From: a virus
Length of the DNA: 64,000 nt
Virus record (IMG/VR): IMGVR_UViG_3300034060_000588
Coordinates: 1 to 64,000 of that record
Direction: 5' to 3' (one strand)
In this document: positions 44,678-54,500 of the stretch, piece after piece
Position numbering within the stretch: the stretch's first letter is position 1
Layout: each line of letters opens with the position of its first letter
Made by a program: the position numbers and the translations under genes
The notes under the pieces: model-generated
Database searches by the model: none
Seen by the model: the letters and a program-made list of their open reading frames with translations, nothing else
What the model was told of the DNA's origin: nothing

Positions 44678-47600
44678 TTATAAAGATTCTAATAAATTAT
44701 AAGATTTGGTTATTTTTTCTTTGATTTTTTCTTTATCAGACTCAATCATTTCATCGTACACTTTTGTTGATTTGTTTTTTGGGAAATCAATTATATATGT
44801 TTTAGTGACAGCATTTATTATTGTCGTTTTTATTTGAGCATCTGTTGTTGCTGTTTTATCTAAATAAGATTCAATAGATCCCAATTTTCCGGTATATTTA
44901 TTTATCATAAAATCAAGGAATTTTTCCAAGTTAGAAAATTTTGCCATTGGTACTTTTAAGTTTGTCCCTTGATCAACACAAAAATATTCTGAATCAAAAT
45001 ATGTTGCTGATCCACCCCAATCTATATTAAGTGGTATTGCCGCATAATTGTTTTCAACACTTTTAAAGTTTTGAGAATTAAAACTTCCAATGTATATTGT
45101 ACTAAAAATAAAAGCTCTTAAAAGTCCTGATCTTTCACTATCCAAACCTTGACTCTTAATTTTTTGGGTTAATAAATCATATAAATTTTTAAACGTTGTT
45201 GTCATTTCTGTTGGTGTGATATTTACATAATCTTGGTATGATCTAATTAAATTGGCTGAACAACTCTGTGTTGATACGGTACCAATACCGGATGTTGCAT
45301 AACTTACAGAACTATTTACTTCTGTTTTAACATTTTCTGGTGTTTCACTTAATCGGTTATCCTCTTCTTGAATTTTTTGTCTTAATGATGTTAAAATTTT
45401 AGTACTTAATGACTGTAAATATTTATCAAGAGCTGGAATACTATAAAAGGGTTGTCTCTGGCCTTCAAATGTTGTATCAAAACCAGAATCATTAATTTTA
45501 TGGGTTACTTTTGTAATCATATATGGACCGCTAAACATTGGTACGTATCTCAAGTTAAAATACATCATTGGTTGTATCATAGCGTTACCTAACATATCAA
45601 CACTACATTTATAACTTCTATTTCTATATACGTTATATAAGGAAGCACTTTGTGATGCGCCAGCTCTATTTCTATTTAAGTTAGCCATTTGGTTTAACAT
45701 TTCTAAAGATTCTGTTGTTGGGTCTCCGGGTTCTTGTGAAACATCAAATCTTTTAAATATCTGTTGATTTTGTGGTCCCATATCAACGTTAAAACCAACA
45801 ACTTTGTTTGATCTATCCCAATCTTGTTTTCCGTCTTGATCTTCAACTAACGGACAATCGCTGGCTCTTCGTAAATCAAAAGCGTCGTCTCTAAATCTAT
45901 AATCAACGTTTTCATTAAGTGCTAAATGTTCACTAGGTTTACTGGCGTATAAACACAAAAATTTTGAACTAGTTTCTCTATAGTCTAATGTTGCAAATGT
46001 CCCAAACAATGTATTTGCAAACTCTAACGACCCTTCTGGTGCTGGGGTTGGGTTTTTACTAGCATCTTGTACGTTATAAAAATTGGCGTAAGCTGGTAAT
46101 GTAAAAAATGTAAAATTATTTTCAGTTATTATTGTTGAAACGATGTCTATCATTTTATTTTTATACGAACCATAATCAATTGTGTCTTTTGCTTTAAACA
46201 CATCAACATAAATTTTTTGTCCAACGTCCCTACTTGCTCTATCAAATAATAATACGTCTTCAAATAGAGTTTTTGTTTTATAGTCACCTCCGGCAATCCA
46301 GGTATCGTTTAGTCCCTTGAACATATCATATAGTTCATACCTTGTTTGTTCCCCATCTAAATCCGCTTTTACCTTTTTTGATTCTTTTTTTATTGTTACA
46401 GATTTTAAATTTTTTCTAACAGTTGTCAACTCTAAACCCAATACTGTGTTAATATATGTTTCACTTTTAGTGATATAATTAGACATAAGAGTAAAAAACT
46501 TTGTCCTATTCAGTGATGGGTCTTGTAATTTTTGTGTAGCATATATCTTTATTATTGGTGCAAAATTTATCACGTTTTGTTCTGAAAATTCCACATTTAT
46601 ATCAATAAAAAAATCTGTTATATATGAACCCGAATCAGAATACCTTAACAAAGTTATTTCAGAAAAACCAACATAGGTTTCTAATGTCTTCCAGGTATTT
46701 GGGTATTGTAATTTTGAGTTTGCTAATGTTATTGTGTTTGATGACGATGGTAAAGCGTTTGGTGAATTTGTTTTATAGTAGTTATATGAATATGGATCTT
46801 GTATAAAATCGTTTGAGAATGTATAAAAGAGTCTTTTGTTAAAATTAGACGGGTTTCCGTATTTTAACACAACTTGATATTCCATAAAGTTTTTAAAGTT
46901 GCTTTGAAAATTTGTTATCTGATTTTCTTGAACTTCCTGAATTATCTCACTAGCAGTTGTTTTTGTTGGTTTTGGTATTTTCATCAACAACCTCATAAGT
47001 GCTTGAAAGTTTTTAAAGTCTTTTTGTGATTGTAGTTCTTCGTTTTTTGGTGATAATGTTGTTTCGTAGTCATAAACCGATTTAGAAAATAATAAAAATT
47101 CTTTCTCTAATGTATCTAAAACATCTTTATCAAATGCACTAAACATATCGTCTATCTTTGAATAATTTGATGACTTCCCGTTTATTGAAAAGTTTTCTTG
47201 TGTTGGTAATTCGGATAAGACGTTTTTTAAATATGCATCCGGTGATGGTATGCTAACCTTTTGGTCATCAAAATAACCGTAGTTAGGTGCTTTCCAAAAA
47301 CTACGTATACTACCGTTAAATAATGCTGGATTGTTTTTTAATTCTGTTTTTAAATTTCCAATATTGTTAAAACATTCCTGACCAACTTGGTTTGTTGGTG
47401 CGCCAAAAGACGGTAGTGGAAATATAAACTCTTCGTCTTGGACTGGTGCATAACAACTCCAAGATTTCAACATTAAAGATCTATTACTACTCAAAGGGTC
47501 AAATCCGTTTAATTTTGTTAAAACGGTATTGTTGTCAAAATTTAAATATAATGATCCGTCATTTATTGCAGCTTGTATGTCTCCACTTGAGTAGTCTATA

Positions 47601-50600
47601 TTTTCTACATTTGCCAATTTAAAATCTGTCAATGATAAACCAGTTGGGTATGTTTCAGAGATTAAATACTTTCCAGCACCCCCCGTTGTTCCAGAAATTT
47701 GAGAAAGAATTGTTGTGCCTAAAATAATGTTAGGTCCGGATAATATACTCCCAGTAATTAAATCTGGTGATGTAATACTCACAATTTCTAAAATATTTGT
47801 TGTTGCCGAAACTTTACAAGTACCGGAAACTTCATATGTCGAATCAAAAACTCTTGTCCCTTGATAAAAAACGTTAAAATCGTCTAATGTTTTTGGGTAA
47901 AACCCCGTGTTCATAACCGTTTTACTAAGTGGACCAACAGTTAAATCTTCTTGTAGTACAAATTTGTAAGGTGATCCGTCAATAATTAGATCATAATTTT
48001 TAGTTACAGCACTTGTGATTGGGTCGTAATTTCCTTCGTAGTTAAAATCTCCCCAAATGTCTTGTAAAAAATCAACACCGGTTTCTATCCAGGTTTTATA
48101 CCTATGCCAAACACCACCATATTTTAAGATCCAAGAATATGGTAATTTATGTATTGCCCCATATTTTTTTAATGTTGCTAACACATAGTCTAATTCTTTT
48201 ATAACACCGTTATCGTAAGTTTTATATCTCTCAACTGTAGTTGTTAATGGTAAACTACTTAAAAAAAGATAAGCAGCTTCTTTATATGGATATTGGTTAA
48301 AAGAATTGTACCTAAATTCATAAACACCTTTTTGTATTGCATTAACAAAATAAGGTGTGTTTAATATTGATGTTGTTTGTGCGGCAGTAAGGTTATTTGT
48401 GTAATTAATATAATTTAAATTACCTTCAGTTATATATTGTTTATTAAAACTTCTACTTTCATAGAATGTTTTTAAATTCGTCAAATTTAATGTCTGGGAG
48501 AAGGTTGTCGGTTCATAATTAAAATTTGATATTGGTAATTTTAATACTGCCGATCCTTGTTCAAAGTTTGTAACAGATTTATAAACTTCATTATAATTTA
48601 AAACATTTGCCGTTATAAATGTGTCAATAGGAAAATTAATAACACTTCCGCCGGCCATATAATTTTGTATCCAACCTATATTGGTTAATGGGTATATGTC
48701 CGGAAAATCAAAATTTTCAACAACAACATTTTTACTAAAGTATTTTGTGATTAGATCGCTATTATCAACAGACAAACTTGGTTTACTTTCGTTGTTGTCT
48801 AAAATCTCAACATTAAAAATCTCAAATGTTTTTTTAGTGTCATTTTTTATATATGGTGTATTAAACTCACCTCTTATATAGTTTTGCCAAGATGGTCCTT
48901 GTCCCTGATTTGAGATGTCTCTTAAAAAAGATAGAAAATCAGATAAATCATATTCTTTTAACTTATTAGATAAATAAGGGTTGTCATCACCTAGAGCTTC
49001 CACAATATTTAATCTTTCCATTTCGGCAACATAGAAAGGTATGTTATATTGATAAACACCATCTCTATTCATTCTTTCATAAAATGAATTAATAAGTAAC
49101 CTTTCATACATTTCGTAGAAAAACTTAACTTCTTCAGTGTTGGCAAAAACGTCATTCCCAATAGGAAACTCTATAGAGTTAAGACTTAATCTTTTTGGGT
49201 TTACCAATGAGTTTGAAATTGTTTCGGGTTCAGGTATTTGTGTTTCTCTTGTTGAGTATCCACTTATAAATTCCTCAATGAACTCAACCTCTGGCCAAAT
49301 TTCTGGGTTAAACGCATTCAAGGACGTTGCAACAGCATCATCCCCAGGATAAACTAGTTCATATTTCTCACCATCTTTTTTGGTATCGTTTTTATTTATA
49401 ATTTGCGGCCAAGGGTATACCGGTGTTTGTGATTCCGGTAAATCTTTTACATCAACACTTGACGCAGTACTGTTGTTAAAAATTGCTCCCTTCCTAAACC
49501 TATCTTCTCTTACATTCCAAGCTTTAGTGTGTACATCGTCCATAAGTCTCAATAGTGCTTCGCCTTGGGCGAAAAAGACGGCCAAAACATTTCTAATTGT
49601 TGGTTCAAACCCTATACCACCATCGGCAACACTACCCGAAATTCTATTAGACAAATCTTTTGTTAGTTCGTCTTCTATTGTTTTTTTCTGTTTTAAAAAA
49701 TCTTCTTTAATTTTGTTAATTTTCTCAATAAATGAGTCTTTACCTTCATAAAAATATAAATCTTTACCATTAATTTCTTTCCCTATTTGTACTTCAAATC
49801 CACTAGTTATTTGTTGATTACCTATTGGGTATTCATTACCTGTTCTCTGAAAATAAGTTTTTTTTAAATCTAAATCAGACGTTGATTTTACACTACTAAT
49901 AAAAATACAAAAACTTGTTGAGTTACATACAATATCAATTGGTACACTATTTTTAGTGTTTTTACCTAATGTTTTGTTATTTTCAAGAAGTTTGTTGTAT
50001 TTTAAAACAAGCGCTTTAAGTCTTACGTCCGCATCAAAAATATTTATTAGTTCTTTTTTATATAAGTAATTTAATCGACCTAAAGTGTCTGTATAAGGGT
50101 TTTTTTCGTCTAAAAAAGTTTTAACCCAAGAGTCTGTATATGTCACAACTTCAGATCTATACAACTCCAAGTTTTTTTCAAAATCATCAATATCGTTTAG
50201 AATATTCATATTTGTTTTCTTAAAACTTTCATAAATTGTTTTTAAGAAAATATTTAACCTTCTTTGTAATTGTTGAATTGTTAGCTCTGGGAAATTTTCA
50301 TCAATTAACCCTTTAGACTTATATTCAGAATAAAGTTCTTTCATTTTTTGGTAACCACCGCTAGAAAATGACCTATCTAATGTTACGGAAGAAGTTTGGT
50401 TTGTTTGAGTCTCGTTCTTTGTTTCAATAACTGACCTATACATAAATGGAACAGCTAGCATCCCACCCCACGGAATGTAGGATAATATAGAATATTTGTA
50501 TGAATAAAATTTTAACTGTACTCTGAAATTACCACTGCTTGAATCATAACTACTTGTAAACGTGTATAACATTAACGGTATTCTCACCGCTTTACCTAAA

Positions 50601-51196
50601 TAACCTTTAATTGTTAGATAAAAAATTGGGTATGGTAGTTGGAAAAAGGCCGCGTAAGGTGAGTTATTTCCACCTTCAAAAAGTGCCCTACCTTTAACGT
50701 CTTCTAGTGTTACATCAATAACTGGTAAAAAATCTGTACCATATGTTATTGATATATCTGTTATACCTAATAGTCCGTTGTCAACCGCACCTGGTTGTCC
50801 GTCTGAAGTTAGTGTTTGTTGAACGTAGTAGTTATCGCTTTTATTTGGTGCGTATTTTACATTTGAGTTCACTTGGTTTACACCTCTGCCTTGTAGGGTG
50901 TTTTTTCCTGTTATTTCATCGGTGTATGCATCATCAAGAAACGTCTTAAATCCGGGGTTTAAAAAATTTATCTTACCAACGGAAATTGTTTTAAGGGATT
51001 CGTCAAGTGGTACACCAACGGCTAATTTTGTCCTAGGGACAACATTACACTCAAGATTAGCGTACATAATCAAATCTTCGTGATTGATTAATCGTTCACT
51101 TACTTTTCCGTTATTATCAACTAACTTATTTGGGTCTATAACGGTAATGTTTTGATAATCAAATTCAACTAAAATATTTTCGCCGTTATTTACCAT
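44678..51196 (-). CDS. giant baseplate hub-like protein, 2172 aa
   Basis: The largest gene of the window. The N-terminal 300 residues look like a hub/tail-tube-like domain (DVTLEDVKGRALFEGGNN, then FRVQLKFYSYKYSILSYI). A segment near 1875-1930 (YKCSVDMLGNAMIQPMMYF, MFSGPYMITKVTHKI and FDTTFEGQRQ) matches the pattern of the last domain of gp27/gpD-type hub proteins, so the gene appears to be a hub with a very large inserted middle. After it, residues about 2005-2110 (SGLLRAFIFSTIYIGS, ENNYAAIPLNIDWGGS, PMAKFSNLEKFLDFMINKY) are reminiscent of glucosaminidase-type lytic domains, without a provable catalytic residue. The start overlaps the gp53 gene by 11 bases. Confidence 0.65.
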   Translation of the reverse strand: MVNNGENILVEFDYQNITVIDPNKLVDNNGKVSERLINHEDLIMYANLECNVVPRTKLAVGVPLDESLKTISVGKINFLNPGFKTFLDDAYTDEITGKNTLQGRGVNQVNSNVKYAPNKSDNYYVQQTLTSDGQPGAVDNGLLGITDISITYGTDFLPVIDVTLEDVKGRALFEGGNNSPYAAFFQLPYPIFYLTIKGYLGKAVRIPLMLYTFTSSYDSSSGNFRVQLKFYSYKYSILSYIPWGGMLAVPFMYRSVIETKNETQTNQTSSVTLDRSFSSGGYQKMKELYSEYKSKGLIDENFPELTIQQLQRRLNIFLKTIYESFKKTNMNILNDIDDFEKNLELYRSEVVTYTDSWVKTFLDEKNPYTDTLGRLNYLYKKELINIFDADVRLKALVLKYNKLLENNKTLGKNTKNSVPIDIVCNSTSFCIFISSVKSTSDLDLKKTYFQRTGNEYPIGNQQITSGFEVQIGKEINGKDLYFYEGKDSFIEKINKIKEDFLKQKKTIEDELTKDLSNRISGSVADGGIGFEPTIRNVLAVFFAQGEALLRLMDDVHTKAWNVREDRFRKGAIFNNSTASSVDVKDLPESQTPVYPWPQIINKNDTKKDGEKYELVYPGDDAVATSLNAFNPEIWPEVEFIEEFISGYSTRETQIPEPETISNSLVNPKRLSLNSIEFPIGNDVFANTEEVKFFYEMYERLLINSFYERMNRDGVYQYNIPFYVAEMERLNIVEALGDDNPYLSNKLKEYDLSDFLSFLRDISNQGQGPSWQNYIRGEFNTPYIKNDTKKTFEIFNVEILDNNESKPSLSVDNSDLITKYFSKNVVVENFDFPDIYPLTNIGWIQNYMAGGSVINFPIDTFITANVLNYNEVYKSVTNFEQGSAVLKLPISNFNYEPTTFSQTLNLTNLKTFYESRSFNKQYITEGNLNYINYTNNLTAAQTTSILNTPYFVNAIQKGVYEFRYNSFNQYPYKEAAYLFLSSLPLTTTVERYKTYDNGVIKELDYVLATLKKYGAIHKLPYSWILKYGGVWHRYKTWIETGVDFLQDIWGDFNYEGNYDPITSAVTKNYDLIIDGSPYKFVLQEDLTVGPLSKTVMNTGFYPKTLDDFNVFYQGTRVFDSTYEVSGTCKVSATTNILEIVSITSPDLITGSILSGPNIILGTTILSQISGTTGGAGKYLISETYPTGLSLTDFKLANVENIDYSSGDIQAAINDGSLYLNFDNNTVLTKLNGFDPLSSNRSLMLKSWSCYAPVQDEEFIFPLPSFGAPTNQVGQECFNNIGNLKTELKNNPALFNGSIRSFWKAPNYGYFDDQKVSIPSPDAYLKNVLSELPTQENFSINGKSSNYSKIDDMFSAFDKDVLDTLEKEFLLFSKSVYDYETTLSPKNEELQSQKDFKNFQALMRLLMKIPKPTKTTASEIIQEVQENQITNFQSNFKNFMEYQVVLKYGNPSNFNKRLFYTFSNDFIQDPYSYNYYKTNSPNALPSSSNTITLANSKLQYPNTWKTLETYVGFSEITLLRYSDSGSYITDFFIDINVEFSEQNVINFAPIIKIYATQKLQDPSLNRTKFFTLMSNYITKSETYINTVLGLELTTVRKNLKSVTIKKESKKVKADLDGEQTRYELYDMFKGLNDTWIAGGDYKTKTLFEDVLLFDRASRDVGQKIYVDVFKAKDTIDYGSYKNKMIDIVSTIITENNFTFFTLPAYANFYNVQDASKNPTPAPEGSLEFANTLFGTFATLDYRETSSKFLCLYASKPSEHLALNENVDYRFRDDAFDLRRASDCPLVEDQDGKQDWDRSNKVVGFNVDMGPQNQQIFKRFDVSQEPGDPTTESLEMLNQMANLNRNRAGASQSASLYNVYRNRSYKCSVDMLGNAMIQPMMYFNLRYVPMFSGPYMITKVTHKINDSGFDTTFEGQRQPFYSIPALDKYLQSLSTKILTSLRQKIQEEDNRLSETPENVKTEVNSSVSYATSGIGTVSTQSCSANLIRSYQDYVNITPTEMTTTFKNLYDLLTQKIKSQGLDSERSGLLRAFIFSTIYIGSFNSQNFKSVENNYAAIPLNIDWGGSATYFDSEYFCVDQGTNLKVPMAKFSNLEKFLDFMINKYTGKLGSIESYLDKTATTDAQIKTTIINAVTKTYIIDFPKNKSTKVYDEMIESDKEKIKEKITKSYNLLESL

Positions 51197-51509
51197 AATA
51201 GAATCTATAATTATCTAAAGTAGATTTATACTCTTGTAATGAAGTTACTAAAGGATATGGTATTGTCAATACTGATCCGTCTGGAATGTTAAATTCAAAA
51301 CCAGTAAATTCAGGATTTGCTTGTAAGATCAACCAACCAAAAAATGGTGAATTATAATATTGTTGGGAAATTTTATCTAATCTAGATTGACCAACTCTAT
51401 AGATATATTTTTTATCACTACTTTTAGGTTGTAATGTTAAGTAAGGAACAACAGTTTGTTCTCCGTTTACTAAAAAATTACTATATCTATTGTAGTATTG
51501 TAATGCCAT
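51186..51509 (-). CDS. 53: baseplate protein with LysM-like domain, T4 gp53-like
   Basis: 107 residues against 196 in T4 gp53. The core is a LysM-type fold: YIYRVGQSRLDKISQQYY then FFGWLILQANPE and NIPDGSVLTIPYPLV. In contractile tails such proteins join the baseplate wedges and hub. It lies between the two giant genes with overlaps or 2-base gaps, so translation is coupled. Alternative: a phage tail X-type protein; the two families share this fold. Confidence 0.8.
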   Translation of the reverse strand: MALQYYNRYSNFLVNGEQTVVPYLTLQPKSSDKKYIYRVGQSRLDKISQQYYNSPFFGWLILQANPEFTGFEFNIPDGSVLTIPYPLVTSLQEYKSTLDNYRFYYGK

Positions 51510-51511
51510 AA

Positions 51512-54500
51512 TTAATTAAATGTTGTTTTGCCGTTGAACGTCTCTTTATTTTCATTCAAGTTTTTATTGTTATATAAGTCTTTTATTTTTTTCTTTTTCT
51601 GTCCGCTATTACCAATCTCCTCTGTTGTGTAACCAATTTTTTTATCTTTAAAAAAGTTTATGGTTTGTGATGCTCCTTCAAGTGTAAACTTAATTTCATA
51701 TTTTGAGAACTCTTGAAATTCTACATCCTTGTCCAAAGTTTCAAAATATTTAATTTCTGCTACGTGATCATCATAACACCTATTTTTGAATCCAGTACAT
51801 ATTTCTTTAATTTGTAATTCTAAACCATTTATTTTTTTCACTTCACTATCAATTAATGAATTTACAAAAGCATCAAATTTATTGTTGTTTAATAGTATAT
51901 TTGACATCCCCATATAATATCTTTTATCCGGTATTGTTGTAATTTTTAAATCTCCTGAATTAGATGTGTAAATCGTATTTTCTTCGTCATAAAAACTTTC
52001 GGATAAGATTATTTTTGTTTTGAGTAGATTTAAAAAATAAATTAGATCTCTTTGAGTTGATTGTTGGTAAGCGTCGGTTATTTCTGTTATTAGTTGATTG
52101 GTTGATTCAGCAGATAAACTATAAACCTTAATATCACCAGTTTTTAATTTTACACCATCTAAATTGTCGCAAACAACATCTGTCTTTCTTAATGAATAAT
52201 TTAGTGTTTCTTCTGTTGCAACAATACTATTAACTTGTTGTTGTACCAATAAATTTAATTCAATTTCGTTAGTTTTAAGAGTCTTTTTCAAAGTTTCTTT
52301 AATATTTCTAAAGATATTACTTGGTATGTTTTTAATGTTATTCATACCAACAATTATTGGGTTTGTGTCGTCGTTAACATCTTTTACACAATTATCAATT
52401 AATTTACCAAATCTTTTTGATATGTTATCTGGTTTTCCATATAAAACCGTTTCTTTTTTTAATGTTAGGTCTAAAATATTTCCTTTTGTGTAGTTACTTT
52501 TTTTATACACTAATTGAGAAATACCCCAATTTGTTACTTCAGTTATTGACTTATTTTGATTAACAACAGTATTAAAATAATTTTTTGTATTTTCTTGTAA
52601 TTCACCCATAAGATTGTAATAACTAATTTCACCAGTTTCAATACCCGTTGTTGTGTCTAAATTAGTTGTTACAATATTACCAATCGGTGTTAACCCTTTT
52701 TGTGATATCTGATTTTCAACATCTTTAGATTTAACTGGGGGTCCTGCGTTACCAACTATTAATTTTGCTAGTTGTAAGTCTCTATCACTTATTTCTTTTT
52801 TATCCGTAGATATTGATCTTTCGTCATAAATTTCAGTATTACCATAGTAATTGAATGAGAGCGCATTTTGAAGTTGTTTGATTGGTCCGGCCAAACCTTG
52901 TCCGCCTATAAAATCAAAACTTAATGTAATTTTTGCAATCATTGGTTGTACACCAATACCTTCTGGGTTTATATCGTAAACTAATGGGTCAAATGTAATA
53001 CCTAAACTATTTGGGATAATTTTAGTGTGGTAAAAATCTCCAATCCTTAACACTAATACTGGTGGTGTTCCAAACGAAGTATTTAATGCGTCGTTATATT
53101 TCAATTGATTATCATTTCCTACAACTGGTATTGTTTGTCCCGGTCTCATACATTGGTTTAAGAATGTCAAACGAGAGTTTAATCCTTCTGGTGTTGTTGA
53201 ATGGAATGCCGGGCTAAAATATTTTATTTTTTCTTTTATGGATTCATATACCATTGGGTTTGTTTCCTTAATGGCTTCAAAATAATCACACTCTGAAAAC
53301 AAATTTCTCAATATTTTTTTTGATATTCCTTCTTTTAATTTTTGTACTGGGTCTGGTTTTTTTACTGGTTTTTTTGGTGGTGTTATAATTACAGTGTTAT
53401 CCGGATTTGGGTCTGGATCTGGGTTTGGTTCAATAACTGGGTCTACTGGTGCCGCTTTTGTTGTATAACTTTGTAATATAACACTTCTACAAGCCATAGC
53501 CGGAACGTTAAATTCACCCTTCGTTTCATTACAATTGATCGTATTTCCGTTGTATGAAACAATGGACTGAAATGCAAGAGCTTCGGGTTCCGCTAAAATT
53601 AATTTTCCGTCGGTATAATAATCTTTAAAGGTTTTAGTATCACTTACCTTTTTTTGAAAAAGATACTGTAGTACTGAATCGTACCTTCTTTTAGCTAAAA
53701 ATCTATTGTATACGTCTGCAGTTTGATTACAAGCACTCCCACCACCAACAGTATTTGTCGCCCCAACAAAAGTCATATTTACTTCACCGCCATCACCTAA
53801 AATATTCCCAATTTTATCTAAAAATTCATCAACAACTGAAACACTTTTTTCTATTTCCTTATTAAAAAAGTCAATAACAGAGTCTGCCGGATATTCAACA
53901 CCATTATTTTTTGCCGCTTCTTTGTTTGCAACATAATTACCATTATTACCAACTTTTGTTGTTTTTTGAGTTAATAAATTTTTATAGTAAGTACTATAAT
54001 CGTCATCACTTGTTATTTGTTCACACTTACCACCAGAAATTCTGGGTTGTCCTTGAGCAAAATAGATCATATAATTAGGAGTTAATTCTTCTTCAATAAT
54101 AACTTTTTTACGGGAATTATCAGTACCTGTACCATCGGTTGTTTGATTACCAGAGTTAGCCCCACCACTTTTTTCTTCTTTTATTTTACTTATTTCACTT
54201 AAAACAGTATTAACTTCTTCTGGTGTTGTTCTCGCATCATTTAATATTTCTTGATACGTATATAATTCACTAATTGGTATTTGATTAAATTTTGCCGCCA
54301 AATCATATAAATCGTATTTTACGCAACCAGCAAAAAACGAATCCACAATTGAGTTAACTTCTTGATCTGTTTTTTTTGCTAATTGTTTTTCAATAATTGT
54401 ATTTAAAGAGGATGGGTTATCAACAACAATTTTCCAAGAAATTGTTCCGGATCTTGACGAATTTTGATATGTATAAATTGGTTCTGGTCTACCCAAGAAT

